Below, piece by piece: positions 8,743-19,523 of a stretch of 64,000 nt of DNA. Made by a program: the position numbers and the translations under genes. Below the pieces are notes generated by a model. The model was not told the origin of the DNA. It worked only from the letters and a program-made list of their open reading frames with translations, and did not search any database. The DNA is taken from positions 62,001-126,000 of the forward strand of contig NZ_JAHKPJ010000028.1 of the NCBI RefSeq assembly GCF_018860345.1. The letters run 5' to 3'. The stretch is from Psychrosphaera sp. F3M07. Its GTDB lineage: Bacteria > Pseudomonadota > Gammaproteobacteria > Enterobacterales > Alteromonadaceae. Within the stretch, counting starts at the first letter, position 1, and each line of letters opens with the position of its first letter.

Positions 8743-10008
8743 TTAACTTTTTTGGCGTTTCATCGCCTCAAAGAATTCATCGTTAGTTTTGGTCATTCCT
8801 AATTTATCAATTAAGAACTCCATAGCTTCTACTTCTTGCATTGGATTAACAATCTTACGAAGTATCCACATTTTTTGTAATTCATCTTTAGAAGTCATTA
8901 ACTCTTCACGACGAGTACCAGAACGATTGAAGTCTATGGCTGGGAATACACGGCGCTCTGCAATCTTACGATTTAAGTGCAATTCCATGTTACCTGTACC
9001 TTTAAATTCTTCGTAGATTACTTCGTCCATCTTAGAACCTGTATCTACCAAAGCAGTTGCTATGATAGTTAAACTACCACCTTCTTCAACGTTACGAGCC
9101 GCACCAAAGAAACGTTTTGGTTTATGTAGTGCATTGGCATCAACACCACCAGTAAGAACCTTACCAGATGACGGGATAACCGTATTATAAGCACGAGCTA
9201 AACGCGTGATGGAGTCTAGCAAGATCACGACGTCTTTTTTGTGTTCTACTAAACGTTTGGCTTTCTCGATAACCATTTCCGCAACTTGTACGTGACGGCT
9301 AGCTGGTTCGTCAAATGTTGAAGCAATAACTTCACCTTTTACTAAGCGTTGCATCTCTGTAACTTCTTCTGGACGTTCGTCAATTAGAAGTACCATTAAT
9401 TCAGCTTCAGGGTGATTAGCCGCAATTGAAGTTGCAATGTTTTGCATCAACATTGTTTTACCCGCTTTAGGTGGAGCGACAATCAGACCACGTTGACCGC
9501 GTCCAATTGGTGATGCTAAATCTAAAACACGAGCCGTAATATCTTCCGTAGAACCATTACCACGTTCCATAGTAAAACGAGATGTTGCATGTAATGGAGT
9601 TAAGTTTTCAAATAAGATTTTGTTGCGGGAGATTTCTGGTTTGTCGTGGTTTACTTGTTCTATTTTTAATAATGCGAAATAACGTTCTGAATCTTTCGGG
9701 GGGCGAATCACTCCCGATATAGAATCACCTGTACGTAAATTAAAACGTCGTATTTGGCTTGGGGATACATAAATGTCGTCTGGGCCAGCTAAATACGAAG
9801 AGTCAGCTGAACGTAAAAAGCCAAATCCATCTTGCAGTATTTCTAATACACCATCGCCATAGATAGATTCACCGCTTTTGGCGTGTTTCTTTAAAATGGA
9901 AAAAATTATGTCTTGCTTACGCAGACGGGCCATGTTTTCTAGACCCATAGTCTCAGCTAATTTGACCAATTCGCTAATAGGCTTACTTTTTAGTTCTCTT
10001 AAATACAT
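8743..10008 (-). CDS. rho: Transcription termination factor Rho
   Basis: This 421-residue protein has the standard Rho length. It has an N-terminal helical domain, a cold-shock-like RNA-binding domain ([11 protein letters not shown], about residues 58-68), and a RecA-type ATPase domain with Walker [13 protein letters not shown] and Walker [17 protein letters not shown]. The conserved [27 protein letters not shown]-loop region is intact. It is a hexameric RNA helicase that ends transcription. The 295-base region to divergent proB carries no gene I can see and probably holds both promoters and a rho leader. Confidence 0.98.
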   Translation of the reverse strand: MYLRELKSKPISELVKLAETMGLENMARLRKQDIIFSILKKHAKSGESIYGDGVLEILQDGFGFLRSADSSYLAGPDDIYVSPSQIRRFNLRTGDSISGVIRPPKDSERYFALLKIEQVNHDKPEISRNKILFENLTPLHATSRFTMERGNGSTEDITARVLDLASPIGRGQRGLIVAPPKAGKTMLMQNIATSIAANHPEAELMVLLIDERPEEVTEMQRLVKGEVIASTFDEPASRHVQVAEMVIEKAKRLVEHKKDVVILLDSITRLARAYNTVIPSSGKVLTGGVDANALHKPKRFFGAARNVEEGGSLTIIATALVDTGSKMDEVIYEEFKGTGNMELHLNRKIAERRVFPAIDFNRSGTRREELMTSKDELQKMWILRKIVNPMQEVEAMEFLIDKLGMTKTNDEFFEAMKRQKS

Positions 10009-10303
10009 AGATGTGTCTTTGTTTTGATGTGGAATTCAGGAGTTAGTGATTAGAATTTGGACAGGAACGCTCCAAACTTGTCACATAAGTTAGCAGCATT
10101 TTTAACCAGGGTAAAGGTGATATGCAAACAAATGCTAAATTAAATTAAATTTTTTCAAAATTGAATCAAATTATGATGATAAATAGACACCTTCAAAGAT
10201 AATTATCTAACTCATATCAATTGCGTATCGATCTCGTTAGCGTTATCAGTTAGAGTAAAATTAAAGTATTTATTCAAATTTCTCACTATAGAACATTCAA
10301 GGT

Positions 10304-11419
10304 ATGAACACTCAAGATTGGACCGGCTGGCAACGAGCCGTTATAAAAATTGGCAGCGCATTAATCGCGCCAAATGGCAGTGAAGTGAGTGGTCAATTTA
10401 TTTTGCCAATCGCTAAATTTATCAATGATGCTAGAGCACAAGGTAAAGAAGTTATATTAGTTTCTTCAGGTTCAGTCGCAGCAGGTAGAAATGAAATAAA
10501 ATGCCACAACCAAGGTGTGACTATTGCTGAGAAACAAGCAATGGCCGCCATTGGTCAAACTAAAATGATGGCTAACTGGCAACGTTTTTTTGATGTCAGT
10601 TGTGCCCAACTGCTCATTACTCATGGTGATTTAAGAGACCGAAGACGTTACGTTAATATCAAAAATACGGTCAGAGAACTACTCGCCAACAATATTATTC
10701 CAATCATTAATGAAAACGATACCGTTGCCACAGAAGAACTTAAAGTCGGTGACAACGATAACTTGGCGGCATTAGTTGCCTTAATATGTGATGCAGATAT
10801 TTTATTTATTTGTAGTGATATTAATGGCTTATATAACGCCGATCCGAAAACGACTCCTAGTGCTGAACTGTTGCCAATTGTTGACGAAATTAACGCTGCA
10901 ATATACGCATTAGCCGGTGACACCCAGAATAAAATTGCTACAGGTGGTATGATAACCAAGTTACAAGCCGCCGAAAAAACCACAAACAATGGTATTCACA
11001 CTTTTATTGTCAACGGTAAAACAGAAAATACATTCTCTAAGTTGTCGGATAAACAACATGTCGGCACTTGGTTTAAAGCGGTACACAATAAAGATACCGC
11101 CAAAAAACAATGGCTAAAATATACCCTGCACGCCAGTGGAAAAATAGTCATTGATGAGGGAGCAAAAACAGCTTTATTAGGCAACGGTGCCTCGCTGTTA
11201 GCAAAAGGAGTCGTATCTACACAAGGTAATTTTATCCGTGGAGAAGCGATAGATATTGAGTACAACAATGAAATAATTGCCCGAGGATTAAGCCAATATT
11301 CAAAATCTGAATTGGATTTAATTGCAGGCAAAGACAGTGCGAAATTTGAGTCCATATTAGGTTTTAGGCACAAAGAAGAGATCATCCACAGGGATGATTT
11401 GGTTTTATTTAACAGCTAG
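10304..11419 (+). CDS. proB: Glutamate 5-kinase
   Basis: This 371-residue protein performs the first step of proline synthesis, phosphorylating glutamate. It has an amino-acid-kinase domain (VIKIGSALI at the start, VSSGSVAAGR, INENDTVATEE, GDNDNLAALVA and GTGGM-like ATGGMITKLQAA) followed by a C-terminal PUA domain (about residues 275-365). The ATG at 10304 follows CAAGGT. It forms an operon with proA: the next ribosome-binding site overlaps its stop. Confidence 0.96.
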   Translation: MNTQDWTGWQRAVIKIGSALIAPNGSEVSGQFILPIAKFINDARAQGKEVILVSSGSVAAGRNEIKCHNQGVTIAEKQAMAAIGQTKMMANWQRFFDVSCAQLLITHGDLRDRRRYVNIKNTVRELLANNIIPIINENDTVATEELKVGDNDNLAALVALICDADILFICSDINGLYNADPKTTPSAELLPIVDEINAAIYALAGDTQNKIATGGMITKLQAAEKTTNNGIHTFIVNGKTENTFSKLSDKQHVGTWFKAVHNKDTAKKQWLKYTLHASGKIVIDEGAKTALLGNGASLLAKGVVSTQGNFIRGEAIDIEYNNEIIARGLSQYSKSELDLIAGKDSAKFESILGFRHKEEIIHRDDLVLFNS

Positions 11420-11434
11420 ATGAGGAAACACAGA

Positions 11435-12685
11435 ATGACTTTTTCTATTCAGAACATGGCTTCACAAGCTAAACAGGCAGCAAATGTAGTGGCAACACTG
11501 AGCACCGAAACTAAAAATCGGGTTTTAATGACTATCTCTGCCAACTTACAAGCTCACACCACAAAAATTTTAGCTGCAAATCAATTAGACATGAAAGCTG
11601 CAAAAGAAAATGGCTTATCCGAATCTATGGTAGATAGATTGTTATTAACTGAAGAACGTATTATTGATATCGCCAAAGCGGTAGAACACATTGCTAGTTT
11701 ACCTGACCCTGTTGGTCTAGTGACTAAAACCTCACGTTTACCAAACGGTCTAAATGTATCGAAACAACGTATACCTCTTGGTGTTATAGCCATGATTTAT
11801 GAATCACGCCCTAACGTTACAGTTGATGCTGCCTCTTTATGTTTTAAAGCAGGTAATGCCGTAGTACTTCGTGGTGGTAAAGAAGCCCTTCACAGTAACT
11901 TAGCGTTAGCTGACTCTATTCATCAAGCACTTGAGCAGTTTGATATCCCATTGCACGCAATTTCACTAGTTCCAGATCCAGATCGTGAGATCATGAATGA
12001 GCTATTAACCTTAAACGAAGAGATTGATCTATTAATACCTCGTGGCGGTGAAAACTTAATTAGACATGTAAGTCAAAACAGTCGAATTCCAGTAATCCAA
12101 CATTACAAAGGCGTGTGCCATTTATACGTTGATCAATTTGGTGACTTAACGAAAGCGTTAAACATTTTAGTAAACGGTAAAACCCAACGCCCAGGTGTGT
12201 GTAATGCCTTAGAAACCTTATTAGTGCACAAAGACGTTGTTAAGCAGTTTTTACCTGTAGTGGCAGCAACATTCGCAGAGAAGAAGGTTCGTGTACATGC
12301 ATGTGAACAGGCGATTGAATACTTTGATAATGCCGATTTAGCAACGGATTTAGATTACGATGCAGAATATTTAGCATTAGAGATCGCGATCAAAGTTGTA
12401 GATTCATACGACGAAGCCGTTTCGCATATCCAACGCTTTAGTTCAGGCCATACAGAAGTAATCATTACTCAAGACATTAGCTTAGCCAACCAATTTATCA
12501 GACAGATTAACTCTGCTGTGGTTATGGTTAACGCATCATCTCGTTTCAGTGATGGTGGCGAGCTGGGTTTAGGTGCTGAAATTGGTATATCTACTAGTAA
12601 ACTACACGCATATGGTCCTATGGGATTAGAGTCGTTAACAACAGAAAAATTTGTTGTGTTAGGTGACGGGCATACCCGAGTTTAA
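11435..12685 (+). CDS. proA: Gamma-glutamyl phosphate reductase
   Basis: This protein of about 416 residues, of the aldehyde dehydrogenase superfamily, is the second enzyme of proline synthesis. It reduces glutamyl phosphate with NADPH. It shows IYESRPNVTVDAASLCFKAGNA, LRGGKEA, LLIPRGGENLI and the catalytic Cys in QRPGVCNALETLLV. I chose ATG 11435 (MTFSIQNM) because GAGGAAA lies 7 bases upstream; an ATG at 11420, directly after the proB stop, would place that ribosome-binding site inside the gene. A clear terminator follows. Confidence 0.96.
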   Translation: MTFSIQNMASQAKQAANVVATLSTETKNRVLMTISANLQAHTTKILAANQLDMKAAKENGLSESMVDRLLLTEERIIDIAKAVEHIASLPDPVGLVTKTSRLPNGLNVSKQRIPLGVIAMIYESRPNVTVDAASLCFKAGNAVVLRGGKEALHSNLALADSIHQALEQFDIPLHAISLVPDPDREIMNELLTLNEEIDLLIPRGGENLIRHVSQNSRIPVIQHYKGVCHLYVDQFGDLTKALNILVNGKTQRPGVCNALETLLVHKDVVKQFLPVVAATFAEKKVRVHACEQAIEYFDNADLATDLDYDAEYLALEIAIKVVDSYDEAVSHIQRFSSGHTEVIITQDISLANQFIRQINSAVVMVNASSRFSDGGELGLGAEIGISTSKLHAYGPMGLESLTTEKFVVLGDGHTRV

Positions 12686-12720
12686 CCTTGATTTAAATAC
12701 GATTTACAATTCATAAATTT

Positions 12721-12748
12721 AAAAGACTGCATTAGTGCAGTCTTTTTT
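12721..12748 (+). terminator. Rho-independent terminator of proBA
   Basis: AAGACTGC / GCAGTCTT stem followed by TTTTTTT. Confidence 0.88.
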
Positions 12749-12823
12749 TATGTTTATAAATCAAAGCTTGTATTGAACATGTAAATACTTAAACTGGGTA
12801 CATTAGAAAACATCCGACCAGTT

Positions 12824-13714
12824 ATGATTATGTTTCAACAATCGCTTTATTTATCTCAAAACAACCATACTTTACACATCCGCAACATAAATACCTCAAC
12901 CAATGGTATACCCGTATTAATGTTTCATGGCTCCATTGAAAACGGAAAGATTTTCTACACCGAGTCTGGTAAAGGTTTTGCTTGTTATCTCGCTGAACAA
13001 GGCTTTGATGTATATGTCGTCGACTTTCGTGGTCGAGGGGCAAGTACACCTGCAATAAGCGGAGATTCAAATTTTGGTCAACATGAAACCATAGTGCAAG
13101 ATATTCCAGCTTTGATTGAATATGTTTATGGATTAACTAAACAACCAATGCATGTAGTTTGTCATTCTTGGGGAGGTGTTTTATTTGGCAGCGCATTAGC
13201 CAGGTTTCCTGCTTTATTGCCTCATATTCGAGCACAAGTCTGCTTTGGTACAAAACGACGGGTAACCGTATGGAACATGGAGCGATTTCTTAAAGTGAGT
13301 TTAGTGTGGAGCTTGTTTACTCCTTTGGTCACTAAAAGAACTGGTTATTTAAATGCAGTTAAGTTTGGTATCGGTTCAGACAATGAAACACACCAGTCGA
13401 TACTTGAATCACTTGACTGGATTAAATCATCTAAGTGGATTGACCCTATAGATAACTTCGATTATGGACAAGCAGCAAAAGAAATAGAATGGCCACAAAG
13501 CTGGCATATAACTGGCGTAAAAGACTTCGCGTTAGGTCATGCTCAAGATGTAAAACTGTTTATTAATGAAAGTTGTAAACATGCGGCGCGTTTCAGTAAT
13601 TTATCTAAAAAGGCTGGTTACAAAGTCGATTATGACCATATTAATATCTTAACCCATCCTGATGCACCAAAAGACCATTTTCCAGAAATAGTCGATTGGT
13701 TAAAACAACATTAA
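12824..13714 (+). CDS. Alpha/beta hydrolase
   Basis: This 296-residue serine hydrolase has the nucleophile elbow CHSWGG (about residue 110), an oxyanion-region MFHGSIENGK near the start, and VVDFRGRGAST before the elbow. A likely catalytic Asp (VKDFALGH) and a His near the C-terminus (VDYDHINIL) complete the triad. No signal peptide is seen, so it is cytoplasmic. The substrate is unknown; lipase or esterase of small acyl esters is most likely. A second in-frame ATG at 12830 is also possible. It converges with the LysE gene, with 8 bases between the stops. Confidence 0.8.
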   Translation: MIMFQQSLYLSQNNHTLHIRNINTSTNGIPVLMFHGSIENGKIFYTESGKGFACYLAEQGFDVYVVDFRGRGASTPAISGDSNFGQHETIVQDIPALIEYVYGLTKQPMHVVCHSWGGVLFGSALARFPALLPHIRAQVCFGTKRRVTVWNMERFLKVSLVWSLFTPLVTKRTGYLNAVKFGIGSDNETHQSILESLDWIKSSKWIDPIDNFDYGQAAKEIEWPQSWHITGVKDFALGHAQDVKLFINESCKHAARFSNLSKKAGYKVDYDHINILTHPDAPKDHFPEIVDWLKQH

Positions 13715-13722
13715 TATATATG

Positions 13723-14346
13723 CTAACTGAGCGCTAACCAAAGCCCCACGGCCATCATTAATGACCCAGATATCTTGTTTAGTTTTTTAACGTTATTTTG
13801 CTGAGTTAGAGCTTTGCCAATGGTTTTACCGCCTGTTGCATATAACATCATGCAAATAAACTCAGAACAAGAGATCACTACGACTAACACGGTTAACTGT
13901 CCCAACAGTGATAAATTTGGATTTATAAAGGGCGGTAATAAAGAGATCATAAATGCCCAACCTTTAGGATTGGCAATGGCCGTTAAAAAACCTTGATTAA
14001 ACAAAGTTAGCTTACTAATACGAGTTGATTCAGATGGGGTATCAGATAACGCTAATTTCCCTTTTGAGCGCCACATATTGACGCCTATCCATAATAAATA
14101 TAACGCCCCTGCTATTTTCAAGAAGCTAAAAATCAAAGGATATTGCAGCATTACCGCAGAAACACCAACCACCGCGGTTATCGCAACGGTAGCAACGCCT
14201 AATAACTCCCCCCACATCATCCACATGGTTTTACGTACACCAATTGACATACCTAATGTCATTGCCAACGTCATGCACATGCCAGGCGTAATACTGACAA
14301 TAAAAAAAGTAGGAATAAATATCGCTAAAAGGGTGAAGTCGACCAA
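13723..14346 (-). CDS. LysE/RhtB family amino-acid exporter
   Basis: This 207-residue membrane protein has about five or six hydrophobic segments. It starts with LLAIFIPTFFIVSITPGMCMTLAMTLGMSIGVRK, the P-G-x-x-x family motif. ANPKGWAFMISLLPPFI (about residues 126-142) is the second recognisable LysE motif. It exports amino acids or related small molecules across the inner membrane; the substrate cannot be read. It is a single gene. Confidence 0.85.
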   Translation of the reverse strand: MVDFTLLAIFIPTFFIVSITPGMCMTLAMTLGMSIGVRKTMWMMWGELLGVATVAITAVVGVSAVMLQYPLIFSFLKIAGALYLLWIGVNMWRSKGKLALSDTPSESTRISKLTLFNQGFLTAIANPKGWAFMISLLPPFINPNLSLLGQLTVLVVVISCSEFICMMLYATGGKTIGKALTQQNNVKKLNKISGSLMMAVGLWLALS

Positions 14347-14454
14347 GGTGAGTGACCTAAAAATTCAATAAGCAGCTGTAGTGAATGGATTGTACTGCAA
14401 ATATATATTTTGTCATTACCTACATCAAACGATGAACAAACAAATCACAGGCAA

Positions 14455-14482
14455 TAAAAAAGCCTCAATAAATGAGGCTTTC
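14455..14482 (-). terminator. Rho-independent terminator of fadE
   Basis: AAGCCTCA / TGAGGCTT stem with A-run to its left (T-run on the reverse strand), just after the fadE stop. Confidence 0.8.
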
Positions 14483-14505
14483 TAAGTGTTTATAAAACTA
14501 ATTAA

Positions 14506-16743
14506 TTAAGCTGATTTTAATAATGGTTCTTTCACATCAATATTTGTGATGAGTTCCAAGTCAAACGTGTATTCATCAACTGCGATAGCTAATTTACGTT
14601 TAACGTCATAAGCGCTTAATCTATCTTTCTCTTCTGCTGTTAGTACATCAGCAGCGGTTGCTACATCCACTAATTCAGCAAACGTTAATTGTTTCTTGAT
14701 AGTACCGGCACGTACGGCTGATTTCATTTTGTCTAACAAAGGTAATACATCCAGTTTCGCTTTGTACGCATCTTCCAATACAGTAAAGCCATCACGACCA
14801 ACCATACGAACTAGAGATGTTAATGATTTTTTAGCATCATCATCTTTTAATGTTGCTTCTGCCAAATCAGTGATCATTTTATCAGACACTTTTGAACGTT
14901 TGATGAACGGCATACCTAATTTCGCACTTAATAAACCAGAAACTAATCTATTTGGGAAGTTATCTGAGTAAGCAAACAATGCATCTTCAGCTTGTTTTAA
15001 TGCCCAAGTAGTACCGTAGTTAAAGTAAGGCGTGATTTGTTCACGACAGTCACTTTGTAAATAAAATTTAATGTTAGCCATTGCCATAAATAAGTAACTC
15101 ATAACGTCACCTAAACGTGCAGATAACATCTCTTTACGTTTTAAGTCGCCGCCTAATACTAACAATGCAAAATCAGATTGAACTGCTAATGCTGAAGACA
15201 AACGATTAATTTGTTTTTCAAATTTCTTTACCATAGGGTCGGCATTTTTACCGCTGCCAAATCCAGGTAAATAAGCCGTTGCGACACCACGTAAAAAGTT
15301 CTTCGTGCTATAACCAATCGTTTTTCTCATTAACTTGTTAAATTCTTTATCCGCGCCTTTTTCTTCAGAGTGAATAACAGAAATTAAGTCTTGTACATGT
15401 GGATGACAACGAGTGGCACCCTGACCAAATATCATTAAGTTACGAGTTAAGATATTTGCACCTTCAACCGTAATACCAATTGGCGTAGCAAAATATGCGC
15501 TAGCTAATACATTGTTAGGACCCATTTGAATTGCTTTACCTGCTTGCACATCCATAGCCGCTTGTAGACAAGTACGACCCATTTCAGTCATGTGGTATTT
15601 AGCCATCGCAGTTATAACAGACGGTTTTAAACCTGCATCTAATGAATTTAATACTAAGTGACGCATTGCTTCTAAGTTGTAAGTCAAACCACCTATTAAT
15701 GCTAATTGCTCTTGGATGCCTTCAAACTTTCCGATTGGCATACCGAACTGTTCGCGAATTGCAGCATATTCAGAAGTTGATTTAAGTGAAGCATGTCCTG
15801 TTGCACAACCATTTGCTGGTAACGAAACACCACGACCTGCACCTAAACAAGATACAAGCATTTGCCAACCTTTACCTATGTTCTTCGCTCCACCGATAAC
15901 AAATTCCATAGGAACAAATACATCAGTACCACGAGTCGTACCATTGTAGAATTTAACGCCTAATGGATTATGACGATTGCCAATTTCAACACCTTCATAA
16001 TCTGTCGGTAATAATAGACAAGTAATACCTAAGTCTTCTTCATTACCAATTAAGTTTTCTGGATCGAATACTTTTACTGCAAGGCCAAGTACTGTTGAAA
16101 TAGGCGCTAACGTTATATAACGTTTGTCCCACGTACAACGTAAACCTACAACTTCTTCACCGTTATACATTCCTTTAGTCACAATTGCTCTGTCTGGAAT
16201 ACCACCAGCATCAGAACCAGCTTCAGGGCTAGTTAATGCAAAACATGGGATTTCTAAACCGTCTGATAAACGCGGTAAATAATATTGTTTTTGCTCATCT
16301 GTACCATAATGCGCTAGTAACTCGCCAGGACCTAATGAGTTAGGAACCATAACCGTTGTCGCAATTGGGTTACTCTTTGTTGAGATTGACGCCACAATAG
16401 TAGAACTTGCATATGCGCTAAACTCTAATCCGCCAAATTCTTGAGGGATAATGAAAGAGAAAAATTTATTATCTTTTAAATGCTGTAACACTCGTGGTGG
16501 GATATGTGTGCTGTTATGCACTTCAACATCATCTAACATTTCTAATAATTCTGCTAACGGGCCATCAATAAAGGCTTGCTCACGCTCCGTTAATTTTGAA
16601 GGGGCAGTCTGTAACAAAGTATTAAAGTCTGGTTTACCTTGATAAATAGAAGCTTCAATCCACGTATCTCCAGCGTCTAATGCTTCTTGTTCAGTGCGAG
16701 AAATTTCAGGTAAGATTTTTCTAAATGACGTTCTTAGGCTCAT
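14506..16743 (-). CDS. fadE: FadE-type acyl-CoA dehydrogenase
   Basis: This 745-residue large acyl-CoA dehydrogenase performs the first oxidation of fatty acyl-CoA in beta-oxidation. It contains the acyl-CoA dehydrogenase N-terminal and middle domains (IPQEFGGLEFSAYASS, ALTSPEAGSDAGGIPD, LPTDYEGVEIGNRHNPLG), the flavin-binding helical domain (GQGATRCHPHVQD) and the long C-terminal extension of FadE. E. coli FadE is 814 residues and starts with membrane segments; this version lacks about 70 N-terminal residues. AGAGGGG lies 7 bases before the ATG, so this start is secure. Electrons would pass through ETF to ETF-QO. Confidence 0.92.
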   Translation of the reverse strand: MSLRTSFRKILPEISRTEQEALDAGDTWIEASIYQGKPDFNTLLQTAPSKLTEREQAFIDGPLAELLEMLDDVEVHNSTHIPPRVLQHLKDNKFFSFIIPQEFGGLEFSAYASSTIVASISTKSNPIATTVMVPNSLGPGELLAHYGTDEQKQYYLPRLSDGLEIPCFALTSPEAGSDAGGIPDRAIVTKGMYNGEEVVGLRCTWDKRYITLAPISTVLGLAVKVFDPENLIGNEEDLGITCLLLPTDYEGVEIGNRHNPLGVKFYNGTTRGTDVFVPMEFVIGGAKNIGKGWQMLVSCLGAGRGVSLPANGCATGHASLKSTSEYAAIREQFGMPIGKFEGIQEQLALIGGLTYNLEAMRHLVLNSLDAGLKPSVITAMAKYHMTEMGRTCLQAAMDVQAGKAIQMGPNNVLASAYFATPIGITVEGANILTRNLMIFGQGATRCHPHVQDLISVIHSEEKGADKEFNKLMRKTIGYSTKNFLRGVATAYLPGFGSGKNADPMVKKFEKQINRLSSALAVQSDFALLVLGGDLKRKEMLSARLGDVMSYLFMAMANIKFYLQSDCREQITPYFNYGTTWALKQAEDALFAYSDNFPNRLVSGLLSAKLGMPFIKRSKVSDKMITDLAEATLKDDDAKKSLTSLVRMVGRDGFTVLEDAYKAKLDVLPLLDKMKSAVRAGTIKKQLTFAELVDVATAADVLTAEEKDRLSAYDVKRKLAIAVDEYTFDLELITNIDVKEPLLKSA

Positions 16744-16993
16744 AATTTGCCCCTCTTTATTCTGTTTTATGGTTGTCCAAGTGTTAATACTTGGTGCCAG
16801 ACCTACTAAATATAGTACAACTATACATCTAACTGGTCTGATGTCTTACCAGTGAGTGTATTAACTTTTTATCCAAAATGAAAGAGATCAATTCAATTAT
16901 TTTTAAATATCCTTGTGCAAATAAGAAACAATATTGAACATTCCTAGTTTCAAACTATATTTTGTTCTTATAATAGGGAAATTGGAATTTGTA

Positions 16994-18508
16994 ATGTCAT
17001 TTGCAACTGTTTATAGCCGAGCCAGAGTAGGTATTAATGCCCCATTAGTGACGATTGAAGTCCATATATCCAACGGCCTCCCCTCTTTTCAAATCGTTGG
17101 GTTACCCGATGCTAGCGTAAGAGAGTCAAGAGATAGAGTTCGTAGTGCGTTAGTAAATAGTGACTTTCAATTTCCACAAACAAGATTAACCGTAAACTTA
17201 TCCCCTGCTGATATTCCAAAAGAAGGTGCACGATTTGACCTTGCCATTGCGGTTGGTATTCTTGCCGCATCAGCTCAGGTGCCAGTGGATAAACTCATAC
17301 AATATGAATTTTATGGCGAGTTAGGATTAAATGGCGATGTACGTGGCATTATTGGTGAAATACCCACAACTATGGCTTGTGGCAAAGCCCAACGTATTTG
17401 TATATTGCCTAAAGAAAATATCAGCCAAGCTGGTTTAGTAGAAAACACTGAAATCCTAGAAGCATCAACATTAATGGAAGTTTTCCACCATTTAACCGGA
17501 CAGCAAAACTTAGCCTTTCATCCTCCCAATAAAAATTCAGATAACACCCACATGGTTAGTGGTCATGACTTAAATGATGTGATTGGGCAAACAATGGCTA
17601 AACGCGCCTTAGAAATTGCCGCGGCGGGTCAGCATAACCTGCTGTTTTTAGGTCCACCAGGCACTGGCAAATCAATGTTAGCGTCACGCCTTGCCAGCAT
17701 ATTACCGGAAATGTCTATTGAACAAGCGTTACAAACTGCAGCTATTCATTCAGTTAGTGGCAAACCATTTGATTTTACCAAATGGCGAACCAGACCATTT
17801 AGAAATCCGCACCACACAGCTTCTGGCGTTGCCTTAGTTGGAGGCGGTAGTGTGCCTAAACCTGGTGAAATTTCACTTTCCCACAATGGCGTGTTGTTTT
17901 TAGATGAACTCCCTGAATTTGATCGTAAAGTATTAGATGTATTAAGAGAACCCATGGAAACCGGTGTGATCACAATATCGCGAGCCACCCAACAAGCAGA
18001 CTTCCCAGCCAGATTCCAATTTGTAGGTGCTTTAAATCCTAGCCCAACAGGACATTATAACGATGGTCGTAGTACGTCCGATCAGGTATTACGGTATTTA
18101 AACAAAATATCAGGGCCTTTATTAGACCGCATAGATATACAAATAGATGTGCCTGCATTACCAAAAGGTGCGTTAACGGGAAATAATCATACTGGGGAAA
18201 CATCTGCCGTAGTTAAACAACGAGTGAATCAAGCTCGAGAAATTATGTTAGCCAGAGCCGGAAAACCCAATGCGTTATTATCCAGTAAAGAAGTAGCCAA
18301 ATATTGTATCTTACTCAAAGATGATCAACTGTTTCTTGAAAACACGATCCATCACTTAAATATGTCGATACGCGCCTATCATAAAATTTTAAAGGTGGCC
18401 CGCACCATAGCTGACTTACAACAAACTAAAGACATTAATAGAGGCCATCTCACTGAAGCATTAAATTACCGCGCGATGGATCGTTTGTTAGCCCATTTAA
18501 GCCAATAA
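16994..18508 (+). CDS. comM: ComM/YifB AAA+ ATPase (Mg-chelatase-like)
   Basis: This 504-residue protein matches the usual ComM length (about 507). ComM is a hexameric helicase that helps branch migration during natural transformation. It has an N-terminal Lon-like domain (MSFATVYSRARVG, PSFQIVGLPDASVRESRDRVRSAL), an AAA+ domain with Walker A LGPPGTGKSMLA and Walker B VLFLDELPEF, and a C-terminal Mg-chelatase-like lid domain. I chose ATG 16994 because it matches the conserved family start; an ATG 20 codons upstream adds an unrelated hydrophobic stretch. Confidence 0.93.
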   Translation: MSFATVYSRARVGINAPLVTIEVHISNGLPSFQIVGLPDASVRESRDRVRSALVNSDFQFPQTRLTVNLSPADIPKEGARFDLAIAVGILAASAQVPVDKLIQYEFYGELGLNGDVRGIIGEIPTTMACGKAQRICILPKENISQAGLVENTEILEASTLMEVFHHLTGQQNLAFHPPNKNSDNTHMVSGHDLNDVIGQTMAKRALEIAAAGQHNLLFLGPPGTGKSMLASRLASILPEMSIEQALQTAAIHSVSGKPFDFTKWRTRPFRNPHHTASGVALVGGGSVPKPGEISLSHNGVLFLDELPEFDRKVLDVLREPMETGVITISRATQQADFPARFQFVGALNPSPTGHYNDGRSTSDQVLRYLNKISGPLLDRIDIQIDVPALPKGALTGNNHTGETSAVVKQRVNQAREIMLARAGKPNALLSSKEVAKYCILLKDDQLFLENTIHHLNMSIRAYHKILKVARTIADLQQTKDINRGHLTEALNYRAMDRLLAHLSQ

Positions 18509-18531
18509 ATGACTTAAGCTAAATTACATAC

Positions 18532-19512
18532 TTAGAGTAGCCGTTCCGATTTCATCCATTTGTAACAATCTTCTAACATCACATCGATGGAAATATTATC
18601 GACATAACCTAATTCTGTAACCGCCTTATTACTTGATGCGACAACACGTTTGGATACCATAGTGGCTTTTTCAGGTGTCATTGTTGGTTCTTTGTTGGTA
18701 ATTAATGACCACCAATAAGATACATATCCAACAATTTTTAACGCCAACTTAGGCACGGTTTTATCTGCCGTTGGCTGATTTACTAATTTACCAATTTTTG
18801 TCACCACTTCTAAAAAGGCGCAATCTGTGCCTGCCAATATATAGTTCTCACCATTTTTGCCTTTTTCAAACGCAATTATATGTGCCGCGGCCACTTCTTT
18901 TACATGACAATATGATCCTTCTCCTGGAGGTACGCCGGGTAAACTGCCGTTTTGGATCATAGTGAATAATTGTGACCAGTTATGTCTGTCATAAGGACCA
19001 ATAATCGCACAAGGATTTAACACAACCGCATTTAACCCTCTTAGTTTGACCGCATCTTTAACTACTTTTTCACCCAAGAATTTAGTCTTTAAATAATTAA
19101 CGCCACTTTGCATTGCAGTACTTGTATCTTGTTCTGTGATTATTGAGTCATGAAAACCATAGGCTGATATTGATGAGGTGTGAATAAATCGGCCTACTTT
19201 ATTTTCTAACGCCACTTCTACTAAGTTTTGAGTACCAACAACATTTGCTTGAAACTGCCTTTCGTTATTGCGACTCCACATATTGGTATCACCCGCTATA
19301 TGAAATATTGCATCCAAATCCTTTGGCACTATTTTCTGTAATGAGGTGATATCGGTCAAACTCCCTTCAACTAAAGTCACGCCCAAATTAGCTAAATCAC
19401 TAATATTTGAATTCGGTCTGTGCATAGCAATAACTTGCCAACCTTTCTCAAGTAACTGTTGAATTACATTTAGTCCTAAAAACCCCGTTCCACCTGTCAC
19501 AAATGCTTTCAT
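18532..19512 (-). CDS. Extended SDR (NAD-dependent epimerase/dihydroflavonol-reductase-like)
   Basis: This 326-residue extended short-chain dehydrogenase starts with the nucleotide motif GGTGFLGLNVIQQLL. It has the catalytic Ser region HTSSISAYG and the Y-x-x-x-K pair in NYLKTKFLGEK (about residue 144). Such proteins reduce or epimerise hydroxyl or keto groups on sugars, sterols or flavonoid-like compounds, and the substrate here is unknown. It lies 11 bases downstream of the secreted esterase gene on the same strand and probably shares its transcript. Confidence 0.85.
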   Translation of the reverse strand: MKAFVTGGTGFLGLNVIQQLLEKGWQVIAMHRPNSNISDLANLGVTLVEGSLTDITSLQKIVPKDLDAIFHIAGDTNMWSRNNERQFQANVVGTQNLVEVALENKVGRFIHTSSISAYGFHDSIITEQDTSTAMQSGVNYLKTKFLGEKVVKDAVKLRGLNAVVLNPCAIIGPYDRHNWSQLFTMIQNGSLPGVPPGEGSYCHVKEVAAAHIIAFEKGKNGENYILAGTDCAFLEVVTKIGKLVNQPTADKTVPKLALKIVGYVSYWWSLITNKEPTMTPEKATMVSKRVVASSNKAVTELGYVDNISIDVMLEDCYKWMKSERLL

Positions 19513-19523
19513 AAAACGCTCTC